From assembly GCA_021802115.1 (NCBI GenBank), contig JAKABA010000155.1, forward strand, positions 1-9,203: DNA of 9,203 bases, in the 5' to 3' direction. Shown here in pieces: positions 1 to 5,362 of this stretch (position 1 is its first letter; every line of letters starts with the position of its first letter). The notes beneath the pieces were generated by a model, which saw nothing but the letters and a program-made list of their open reading frames with translations, searched no databases and had not been told where the DNA came from. Origin of the DNA: a bacterium (GTDB taxonomy: Bacteria; Chloroflexota; Dormibacteria; UBA8260; Bog-877). The position numbers were made by a program, and so were the translations under genes.

Positions 1-2
1 GC

Positions 3-998
3 GCTTTGGTCGGCCTGGCTTCGGCCTCGGAACAAGACCCCCTCTTGCAGATCGTGGCCGCCTCCGGGCGCGGCTCCACCGGGCTGAGGGGTCAGCTGCT
101 GCTGCCACTGGAAGGACCCGGCTACCGGGCGGCCAGGACCGGGCGCCCGGTGTTGGCGCCCGGCGCACCGGGCACGACCCAGCCTGGGGCAACCGATCGA
201 AGGGCCGGCTCCCACGGGACAACCGTCTTCGCCAGCCTGGTGGGGCGGGACGGCAACCTCGGCGTCCTGGGCGTGGTCGGCCGCCCCGGGCGACCGGCCC
301 CCTCCGCGGAGGCGGTCCACATGGTGGAGAGCTTCGCGGCCCAGGCCGCCATGGCCCTGGACTACGTCCGAACTCAGGGCGAGCTTCAGCGCCTCGCCCT
401 GCTGGACGAACGGGAGCGGATCGCCAAGGAACTCCACGACGGTGTCATCCAGTCCCTGTTCGCGGTGGGGATGGGCCTGCAGGCCATCAGTCCCTCGGAC
501 GAGCCCGCAGGGGTTCAGGATCACATCGAAAGAGCCGTGGGGGAACTGGATCGGGTGATCATCGACCTGCGGAATTACATCTTCGCCCTCCGCCCCGGGA
601 TCCTCGCGAACCGCCCGCTCGGGGAGGCGGTCCGCCTGCTGGTCCTGGAGTTCGAGGCGCGCTGCGGGATCGCCACCACAACGAGGATCGACGATGCGGT
701 CGCCGCCCGGCTGTCACGGCATGGGTCCGACCTGGTGCAGCTGACCAGAGAGGCCCTGTCGAACATCGGCCGCCACGCGGGGGCTGCCGCCTGTCGCATC
801 CGTCTGCGCCGACTCGGCAACTGGGCGGTCCTGACCATCGAGGATGACGGGGTGGGATTCCGACCGGCAGAGGCTTCCCTGAAGGGACAGGGGCTCCGCA
901 ACATGGAGGAGAGGGTGGCCACCCTCGGGGGCCGCATGTCCATCAGATCCGAACCGCACGCGGGAACCCTGCTTAAGATGATGGTCCCCCTTGACTGA
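3..998 (+). CDS. GAF-type sensor histidine kinase, DevS-like, 5' end outside the window
   Basis: This is the C-terminal part of a cytoplasmic sensor kinase that should autophosphorylate on histidine and pass the phosphate to the regulator encoded next. The frame is already open at the window edge, and the leucine codon at base 6 is probably internal, so the true start and any upstream sensory domains are missing. Counting from base 6, residues 1-120 look like the end of a GAF domain. Residues 131-200 are the HisKA_3 dimerisation region, with the phospho-acceptor H144 in ERIAKELHDGVIQSLF. Residues 240-328 are the HATPase domain, with N-box N253, the DDGVGF G1 box at 280-285 and GQGLRNM at 294-300. 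No membrane segment is visible. The LDERERIAKELHD and YIFALRP stretches resemble mycobacterial DevS/DosT, whose GAF domains sense redox or gas ligands through heme. Whether this protein binds heme cannot be judged, because the first GAF domain would lie outside the window. Confidence 0.93.
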   Translation, partial: ALVGLASASEQDPLLQIVAASGRGSTGLRGQLLLPLEGPGYRAARTGRPVLAPGAPGTTQPGATDRRAGSHGTTVFASLVGRDGNLGVLGVVGRPGRPAPSAEAVHMVESFAAQAAMALDYVRTQGELQRLALLDERERIAKELHDGVIQSLFAVGMGLQAISPSDEPAGVQDHIERAVGELDRVIIDLRNYIFALRPGILANRPLGEAVRLLVLEFEARCGIATTTRIDDAVAARLSRHGSDLVQLTREALSNIGRHAGAAACRIRLRRLGNWAVLTIEDDGVGFRPAEASLKGQGLRNMEERVATLGGRMSIRSEPHAGTLLKMMVPLD

Positions 999-1674
999 TC
1001 ACCCGGCCGGCGCCCCCCGACAGCTACGGATCATGCTGGTTGACGACCATGAGCTGGTTCGCAAGGGTCTGCGCGCGGTCCTCGACGGCGTCCCGGACTT
1101 CGAGGTGGTCTCAGAAGCCGGCGACCCCGACAGCGCCGTCCACGAGGCCGAGAGAACCAGACCCGACGTGGTGGTCATGGACGTCAGGCTCACCGGCGGC
1201 AGCGGTATCGAGGTCACCCGTGAAATTCGAGCTCGGCACCCGCAAACGCAGGTCCTGATGCTGACGTCGTTCGCGGACGACGAGGCGCTCTTCGCCTCCA
1301 TCATGGCGGGCGCCGCAGGGTACCTGTTGAAGCAGATCCGCGCCGATGGGATCGTGGACGCCGTCCGCGCCATCGGAGCTGGCCAGAACCTCCTGGACCC
1401 GGGGGTGACCAAGGCTGTTCTGGACCAGTGGCGAGAGGCTCGGCACCTGCTCCGTGACGAGAGGCTGGCGCGGCTATCCCACCAGGAGGAGCGCATCTTG
1501 ACCCTGGTCGCCGCCGGGCGCACCAACAAGGAGATCGGCGCGGAGCTGCATCTCGCCGAAAAGACCGTCAAGAACTATGTCTCCAGCATCCTCTCCAAAT
1601 TGGAGGTGGCCAGGCGAGCCGAGGCGGCCGCCTATCTCGCCCATCACGGAGCGCATCCCCCGCCCGCGGGCTGA
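991..1674 (+). CDS. NarL/FixJ-family response regulator, DevR-like
   Basis: This is a two-component DNA-binding regulator of 227 residues, the usual length. The receiver domain spans about residues 13-130. It has the acidic pair D18-D19 (LVDDHELVRKGL), phospho-acceptor D64 (VVMDVRL), switch residue T92 (MLTSF) and K114 (GYLLK). A LuxR-type helix-turn-helix covers about 160-217, with NKEIGAELHLAEKTVKNYV as the recognition region. The combination of LTS.xxDEA, GAGQNLLDP and LAEKTVKNYVSSILSKL closely resembles DevR/DosR from memory. The gene overlaps the kinase by 8 bp, starting at TTG 991 inside TTGACTGA. That is the only start before ATG 1033, which would cut only 14 residues and still leave the receiver aspartates. 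No convincing ribosome binding site precedes TTG, so translation is probably coupled to the kinase. The target genes are unknown, and no DosR-like box was seen in the window. Confidence 0.93.
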   Translation: MTDHPAGAPRQLRIMLVDDHELVRKGLRAVLDGVPDFEVVSEAGDPDSAVHEAERTRPDVVVMDVRLTGGSGIEVTREIRARHPQTQVLMLTSFADDEALFASIMAGAAGYLLKQIRADGIVDAVRAIGAGQNLLDPGVTKAVLDQWREARHLLRDERLARLSHQEERILTLVAAGRTNKEIGAELHLAEKTVKNYVSSILSKLEVARRAEAAAYLAHHGAHPPPAG

Positions 1675-1981
1675 CACGGACCGGCGGAGAGCGGCTGGCA
1701 GATAGGCCGCACGACGCGCCCCGGACGCCACCGGCCGTGAGCTCCGGTCAGGCGGACGGCCCTGGCCTCGATCCTGATGACCGGCGCCGCCAGGGCTTTG
1801 ATCTCCGGTCGGGCGACCAGCGATGCGGCCAACGGACCAGATCGAACGCCGACTGCGGTGGCTGGAGAATCCTCGAACCGACCGCCAGTAGGCTCGCTGT
1901 CCGCATTCCCGCGGCATCCGGGATCGGCCGGCGTGACGGGCGCTGGTTGTCCCTGTCGAAACCCAGCCACAACCTATGGCC

Positions 1982-1998
1982 ATACCCCCCATGGGTAT
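1982..1998. promoter_or_regulatory. CsoR-type operator, ATACCC-N5-GGGTAT
   Basis: A perfect inverted repeat with 6-bp arms, ATACCC and GGGTAT, is separated by five bases (CCCAT). Its length and arm sequence match the general CsoR operator form known from copper-regulated promoters such as B. subtilis copZA. It lies 8 bp upstream of the TAAGGT box, where the -35 element would be expected, and 49 bp upstream of a transcript that encodes a CsoR protein. Apo-CsoR bound here would block transcription, and Cu(I) would release it. The binding itself is inferred. Confidence 0.72.
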
Positions 1999-2002
1999 TG
2001 CG

Positions 2003-2011
2003 TGGTAAGGT
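2003..2011 (+). promoter_or_regulatory. Extended -10 element of the SHOCT-csoR transcript
   Basis: TGGTAAGGT fits the extended -10 form TG-N-TANNNT. A transcript would start near base 2018 and carry a leader of about 30 bases before ATG 2047. The matching -35 position, about 1983-1988, is covered by the CsoR operator and has no good -35 sequence, which is typical of extended -10 promoters. The same TGNTAAGGTT string occurs ahead of ilvD. Confidence 0.4.
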
Positions 2012-2031
2012 TCTGGTAACGGGCGTCAATC

Positions 2032-2038
2032 GAGGAGG
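2032..2038 (+). promoter_or_regulatory. Strong ribosome binding site setting the SHOCT gene start
   Basis: GAGGAGG ends 8 bases before ATG 2047. The site overlaps the in-frame GTG at 2038, so the GTG is too close to be the start. ATG 2047 is preferred; the immediately following ATG 2050 is also possible. Confidence 0.7.
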
Positions 2039-2046
2039 TGTCCACC

Positions 2047-2397
2047 ATGATGTCTTGGGGCGGTGCGCAGGCGCCGATGTGGGGGGCTGCTGTGGCGTGG
2101 GTGGCGATGCTCATCGTGCTGAGCCTCCTGCTGGGTGGCCTCTATGCGCTGGTGAGGAGCTCCACCAGCCGGCCGGACTTTCGGCCCGATCCGGGACCGA
2201 GCGCGCGGGGGGCGCAGTTCGGCAGCGCGGCAGCAGAGGATCCCGTGCAGATATTGCGGGAGCATTACGCCCGGGGCGAGATCGAAATTGCCGAGTTCGA
2301 GCAGCGAATTGCCGGCCTGTTGCGCACCGAGCCCGGCCAACCCGACGTCCGGGACCTCGGCACGCCCGGGCCCACAGATGGCTCACCGATCCCATGA
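2047..2397 (+). CDS. Small single-pass membrane protein with SHOCT domain
   Basis: This is a protein of 116 residues with unknown biochemical role. Residues 1-11 are Met/Trp-containing (MMSWGGAQAPM). One membrane segment runs over about 12-35 (VAWVAMLIVLSLLLGGLYAL), followed by a charged Pro/Gly/Arg-rich linker. Residues 65-93 form a SHOCT motif (DPVQILREHYARGEI, then EFEQRIAGLL), a short helical-pair module often found at protein C-termini. Small Met-rich SHOCT membrane proteins often accompany csoR and copper-export genes in actinobacteria, so a part in copper response is inferred from context only. It is the first gene of the operon, directly behind the CsoR operator, and its stop codon overlaps the csoR start as ATGA. 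The strong ribosome binding site at 2032-2038 fixes the start. Confidence 0.82.
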   Translation: MMSWGGAQAPMWGAAVAWVAMLIVLSLLLGGLYALVRSSTSRPDFRPDPGPSARGAQFGSAAAEDPVQILREHYARGEIEIAEFEQRIAGLLRTEPGQPDVRDLGTPGPTDGSPIP

Positions 2398-2795
2398 GCC
2401 GCCCCCAAACGCCACCTGAGCGGCCGGAGCCCGCCATGATTGCCGACGCGCAAGGAGCGCCCTCTGGCGACGGGCGAGGTTCACCCCGCAGCCGTTCCGG
2501 CTCGACCGCCCGTGTCGCTCGAGGTTATGCCTCGGGGAAAGAGGACTACCTGGCCCGCCTGCGCAAGATCGAAGGGCAGGTCCGAGGCCTCCAGAAGATG
2601 ATCGAAGCGGACACCTGGTGCCCCGACGTGGTCATCCAGGTGTCATCGGCCACGCGGGCCCTCCAGGAGGTCGCGGTCGGTCTGCTCAACGACCACCTGG
2701 GGCACTGTGTGATCGCTGCGGCGCGCGCTCCCGGCGGTGCCTCGGCCGAGCTCTCAGAGGTGGCGGCGACGATCCGCCAGGTGCTGCGGCTGTGA
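2394..2795 (+). CDS. csoR: CsoR-family copper-sensing transcriptional repressor
   Basis: This all-helical cytoplasmic repressor binds operator DNA without metal and leaves it when Cu(I) binds. The core begins near residue 51 with DYLARLRKIEGQVRGLQKMI, the family signature (PF02583). The three Cu(I) ligands of M. tuberculosis CsoR (C36, H61, C65) have exact counterparts here: C76 in DTWCPDVV, then H101 and C105 in NDHLGHC, with the same 25- and 4-residue spacing. This supports copper sensing rather than the nickel/cobalt (RcnR) or formaldehyde (FrmR) branches. The residue before the first Cys is Trp, where the mycobacterial protein has Tyr. Residues 1-50 are a Ser/Arg/Gly/Pro-rich extension, making 133 residues, longer than usual. 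ATG 2394 overlaps the SHOCT stop (ATGA) and is taken as the start. ATG 2436, with GGAG six bases upstream, would give a more typical 119 residues and cannot be excluded. A matching operator lies upstream of the operon, implying autoregulation. Confidence 0.9.
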   Translation: MSRPQTPPERPEPAMIADAQGAPSGDGRGSPRSRSGSTARVARGYASGKEDYLARLRKIEGQVRGLQKMIEADTWCPDVVIQVSSATRALQEVAVGLLNDHLGHCVIAAARAPGGASAELSEVAATIRQVLRL

Positions 2796-3035
2796 GCCGG
2801 TGACGAGACTCAGTCCTGGGGACGCCCAACTCAGCTGCCCAATGGTCGACGAGGGCGTCCCGACCTGCGCAACCGGACCCTCCGGGCGGCTTCGCTTCGT
2901 AGCGGGGGAGCTTATCGGCATTGCCCGAAGGCTTCGGAGCGCTGGTGGCGACCGCCAAGACCACGCTCCCAAGGGGGAACACGACCATCCTGAAGCCGAT
3001 GCTCCGGGTCCGTGCCGTGCCGATGGGGCAGCACC
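2796..3035 (+). other. csoR-permease spacer with a possible small His/Asp-rich ORF
   Basis: This stretch separates csoR from the permease. It has no CsoR operator and no clear promoter, so read-through from the csoR promoter is the simplest explanation for permease expression. A frame from ATG 2842 to TGA 3039 would encode 65 residues ending in a His/Asp/Glu-rich tail (KGEHDHPEADAPGPC). It overlaps the permease start as GTGA at 3036-3039. There is no good ribosome binding site before ATG 2842, so its reality is doubtful. Confidence 0.4.
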
Positions 3036-4724
3036 GTGACCGGGCCGGCGCTGGTCGCCGCGACCCAAGGCCCGCTGCTGGCGGCGACCGTGCCCGGGTT
3101 TCTTGTCGACATCGGCCAGGGCTTCCGCGAAGCGCTCTTCATGTTCTGGGAGACCCTCTGGGCGATGGTGCTGGGATTCGGGCTGTCCGGGGCGGTGCAG
3201 GCGTTCGTCTCCAAGGAGAACATGCAGCGGACCTTGGGGAACCATCGCCCGGCGGCGATCGCCCGGGCCTCCGGGTTCGGGGCGATGTCCTCCAGCTGCT
3301 CCTACGCCGCCAGCGCCATGGCCAAGTCGCTGTTCCAGAAGGGCGCTGACTTTGTGGCGGCCATGGTCTTCATGGTGGCCTCGACCAACCTGGTCATCGA
3401 GCTCGGTCTGGTGCTTCTCGTGCTGATCGGCTGGCAGTTCACGGCCGCCGAGCTGGTGGGCGGCCCCGTCATGATCGTGTTGCTGGCGCTCGTTGGCGGC
3501 CTGGTGTTTCGGAACCCGCTGGTGGAGATGGCCCGCCGGGCGCTGACCCGGCGCGTGTCCGGCAGCGAGCCTCTGCCAGCCGGTTCGCCCGCGCATGACG
3601 CTGGCGGAGCCGACACTGCCCGTCTAGGGGCGCTGGAGCGGGCTCGCGGAGAGCACCAGCGGGCGGTTGAACGGGCGCCGTGGGCGACCAAGCTCCGCTC
3701 GAAGGGGGCGTGGGCCGACGCCGCCACCTACGCCATCGCGGACGTGACCATGCTCCGCAAGGAGTTGGTGATTGGGTACACGGTGGCCGGCTTCCTGGCC
3801 GCGCTGGTTCCGGCGACCTTGTGGGCGGCTCTGTTCGTCACCGGCCACGGGGGGTGGACCAGCGTCGAGAACGCGGCGATCGGCCCACTGATTGCGATGG
3901 TGAGCTGGGTGTGCTCGGTCGGCAACGTCCCCCTCGCCGCCGCCCTGTGGAAAGGGGGCATCAGCTTCGGCGGGGTGATCTCCTTCGTCTTCGCCGACCT
4001 CATCTCGATGCCGCTCATCCTCATCTACCGCAAGTTCTACGGGTGGCGCCTGACCCTTCGACTGGTCCTGGTGTTCTACGTGGTGATGGCGGTCGCCGGC
4101 CTGGCGGTGGGGGAGCTGTTCACCGTGGTCGGCTTGGTCCCCCACGTGCGGCGAGCATCCGTGGTCGCCGTTGACTTCTCCTGGAACTACACGACCGTGC
4201 TCAACATCGTGTTCATCATGGTCTTCAGCGGGCTTTGGTGGATGAAGCGCCACCGCGAGCAGCTGGGTGGCGGCGCCGGCTTCGCGATCGACCCGGTGTG
4301 CCACATGCAGGTCCGGATCGCCGAGGCACCGGCTGAAATGACCCGGGACGGGAAGAGCTACTGGTTCTGCTCGGACCGGTGCCGGGCGCGCTTCGCGGCC
4401 GAGCCAGAACGATTCACCGGTGCCCAGGCAGCGACCGTGCCGATGGTCGCCGCCACCGTCGCCAGCTCCCTCGCCGCCGTCGGCGGTGGCGACAGCCACC
4501 CTCACCCGACAATGAGCGCCCCACCAATTGAGGAGGACATCATGGAGCCGTCGATCTCGTCCGCAGAGCGATCCAGTCAGGAGGTCGACCCCGTCTGCCA
4601 CATGACGATCGCCCGCGAGCATGCGGCAGCGCATCGCCGCCACCAGGACACTGACTACTACTTCTGCAATCCGGGCTGTGCTGACGCGTTCGACGCCGAT
4701 CCTGCTCGCTACGTGAGGCCATAG
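3036..4724 (+). CDS. ArsP_1/DUF318-type permease fused to two C-terminal YHS domains
   Basis: This is an inner-membrane permease of 562 residues from GTG 3036; GTG 3012 would add eight. About eight membrane segments are visible in two blocks, roughly residues 37-158 and 243-403, joined by a charged loop at 160-240. Each block has a Cys-containing family motif: SSSCSYAASAMAKSLF at 85-100 and WVCSVGNVPLAAALWKGGIS at 291-310. After the last segment (to W402) come two YHS domains. The first is at 418-460, DPVCHM with C445 and C449. The second is at 518-560, DPVCHM with C544 and C548. A linker with a short Ala/Val stretch and the His pair SHPHP separates them. YHS domains are small metal-associated modules seen at the ends of copper ATPases and alone. 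The csoR neighbourhood suggests a role in copper or other soft-metal handling, but the substrate is not evident; ArsP_1 relatives move methylarsenite or are uncharacterised. The start is uncertain: GGGG at 3025-3028 gives a weak ribosome binding site seven bases before GTG 3036. Confidence 0.85.
   Translation: MTGPALVAATQGPLLAATVPGFLVDIGQGFREALFMFWETLWAMVLGFGLSGAVQAFVSKENMQRTLGNHRPAAIARASGFGAMSSSCSYAASAMAKSLFQKGADFVAAMVFMVASTNLVIELGLVLLVLIGWQFTAAELVGGPVMIVLLALVGGLVFRNPLVEMARRALTRRVSGSEPLPAGSPAHDAGGADTARLGALERARGEHQRAVERAPWATKLRSKGAWADAATYAIADVTMLRKELVIGYTVAGFLAALVPATLWAALFVTGHGGWTSVENAAIGPLIAMVSWVCSVGNVPLAAALWKGGISFGGVISFVFADLISMPLILIYRKFYGWRLTLRLVLVFYVVMAVAGLAVGELFTVVGLVPHVRRASVVAVDFSWNYTTVLNIVFIMVFSGLWWMKRHREQLGGGAGFAIDPVCHMQVRIAEAPAEMTRDGKSYWFCSDRCRARFAAEPERFTGAQAATVPMVAATVASSLAAVGGGDSHPHPTMSAPPIEEDIMEPSISSAERSSQEVDPVCHMTIAREHAAAHRRHQDTDYYFCNPGCADAFDADPARYVRP
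4531..4536 (+). promoter_or_regulatory. Internal ribosome binding site for the second YHS domain
   Basis: AGGAGG lies 5 bases before the in-frame ATG 4542, inside the permease reading frame. It is the best-formed translation start signal in this operon after that of the first gene. It marks the place where a separate YHS gene would begin. Confidence 0.5.
4542..4724 (+). CDS. Possible stand-alone YHS-domain protein from an in-frame internal start
   Basis: Translation from ATG 4542 would give a free 60-residue YHS protein identical to the permease C-terminus. It has an 18-residue polar lead, then DPVCHMTI and YYFCNPGCADAF. Stand-alone YHS proteins of this size are common beside metal-transport genes and are thought to be small soluble metal carriers. 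The strong AGGAGG-N5-ATG supports a real start. The frame is also continuous from the permease with no stop between, so both a fused and a free form may be made. Alternatively, a lost or misread base joined two genes: TGA triplets lie in the other two frames at 4513-4515 and 4529-4531. Confidence 0.45.
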   Translation: MEPSISSAERSSQEVDPVCHMTIAREHAAAHRRHQDTDYYFCNPGCADAFDADPARYVRP

Positions 4725-5362
4725 GGCAGGTCGGCCACCTGAGGCCTGTTGGAACCGCCGGATTCCTCGCTGCCGGCAGCCGCAGGCGTGGGCCCGCTTT
4801 GAAGTGCGGATCACCTCCCGCACTGGCTGCCGGGCATACCGCGAGGCCTACGACGACGCGAGACCTGGATCCGTGAGCAAGCGATAGACGGAGCGAGCCC
4901 GACGAGGGTCCATACAAACAAGAAGCGCCTTCGGGGCCGGGACAATTGGGAAGCCAACACCCAAACCATCCCTTCACGTGGAGGCCCCTCTCGAGGGTTC
5001 GAGAAAGCCTGCGAGTGAAGCCTGGTGACCACCGACTACAAACCCACTGGCCTTCATCCCAGCGGGCAGGTTGGGTTGGCGGCAGACACCGAACGACAAG
5101 CCCGGCCGAAGCGTCCAGCACCGCTTTCCACGGCAGACCAGGCCCCGAAGACTTTTCCTAGCGCCCAAGGGCGTCTGCGAGCGCCCCTTCCGCACCAGCC
5201 CGACTGCCTTTACTCGCCCAGGCTCCTAGTGTCTTTGCCACGGGCGGATTCACCAAATCATGTGATGTTGACATGGTGACCGCCAGGCCCCCGATCTCCA
5301 AAATCTTCTCCAACAACCGCGACCGGAAGCTCTGCACCATCCCCTTCGTATGAGGAGGATCC
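4725..5362. other. Long region without a recognisable gene, upstream of amt
   Basis: No frame on either strand shows a family I know. Just after the permease stop is CAGGT-N5-ACCTG, a weak hairpin without a T-run. GCTGCCGGCAGC at 4769-4780 is a perfect 12-bp palindrome. AGTGCGG at 4803-4809 pairs perfectly with CCGCACT at 4818-4824 around an 8-base loop. A TTGACA at 5268-5273 could be a -35 for amt, but no fitting -10 follows at 16-19 bases. I searched by eye for tRNA arms, the RNase P and SRP RNA cores and common riboswitch cores and found none. The region is less strikingly GC-rich after about 5220. Confidence 0.6.
5353..5358 (+). promoter_or_regulatory. Ribosome binding site of amt
   Basis: AGGAGG ends four bases before GTG 5363 and selects it as the start. 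The preceding ATG at 5350 is in another frame and overlaps the site. Confidence 0.7.

Larger units (their letters stand above)
1675..2046. other. Gene-free region between the two-component pair and the csoR operon
   Basis: No reading frame here resembles a known protein on either strand. The first 260 bases show only short GC-rich inverted repeats and no T-rich terminator. Bases 1941-1963 match, with changes, a short dispersed intergenic repeat that is often translated as 'WLSLSKP' in high-GC genomes. The last 70 bases hold the operator, extended -10 and ribosome binding site that serve the downstream operon and are listed separately. Confidence 0.7.

Noticed and set aside
1737..2393. The csoR frame stays open back to 1737, suggesting a 352-residue protein
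   Set aside because: The extra 219 residues have no family resemblance and cross the operator, the promoter and the SHOCT gene in a different frame. CsoR proteins are short.
3624..4823. 399-codon minus-strand open frame opposite the permease
   Set aside because: It is antisense to a clear membrane protein gene and its translation is a His/Arg/Asp-rich low-complexity product, as expected from the complement of GC-rich codons.
4990..5020. GGTTCGAG string as a possible tRNA T-arm
   Set aside because: The flanking bases do not pair into a 5-bp stem and no anticodon or acceptor arm is found around it.
5025..5062. GAAGCCTGGTG and CCCACTGG segments recalling a cobalamin riboswitch
   Set aside because: The conserved B12-box core and the paired elements are missing, and amt is not a usual target.
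5268..5273. Perfect TTGACA as the amt -35 element
   Set aside because: No acceptable -10 hexamer follows at 16-19 bases, so it was not listed as a promoter.
5025..5279. 84-codon plus-strand frame upstream of amt
   Set aside because: There is no ribosome binding site and no recognisable domain, and third-position composition does not look like the neighbouring genes.
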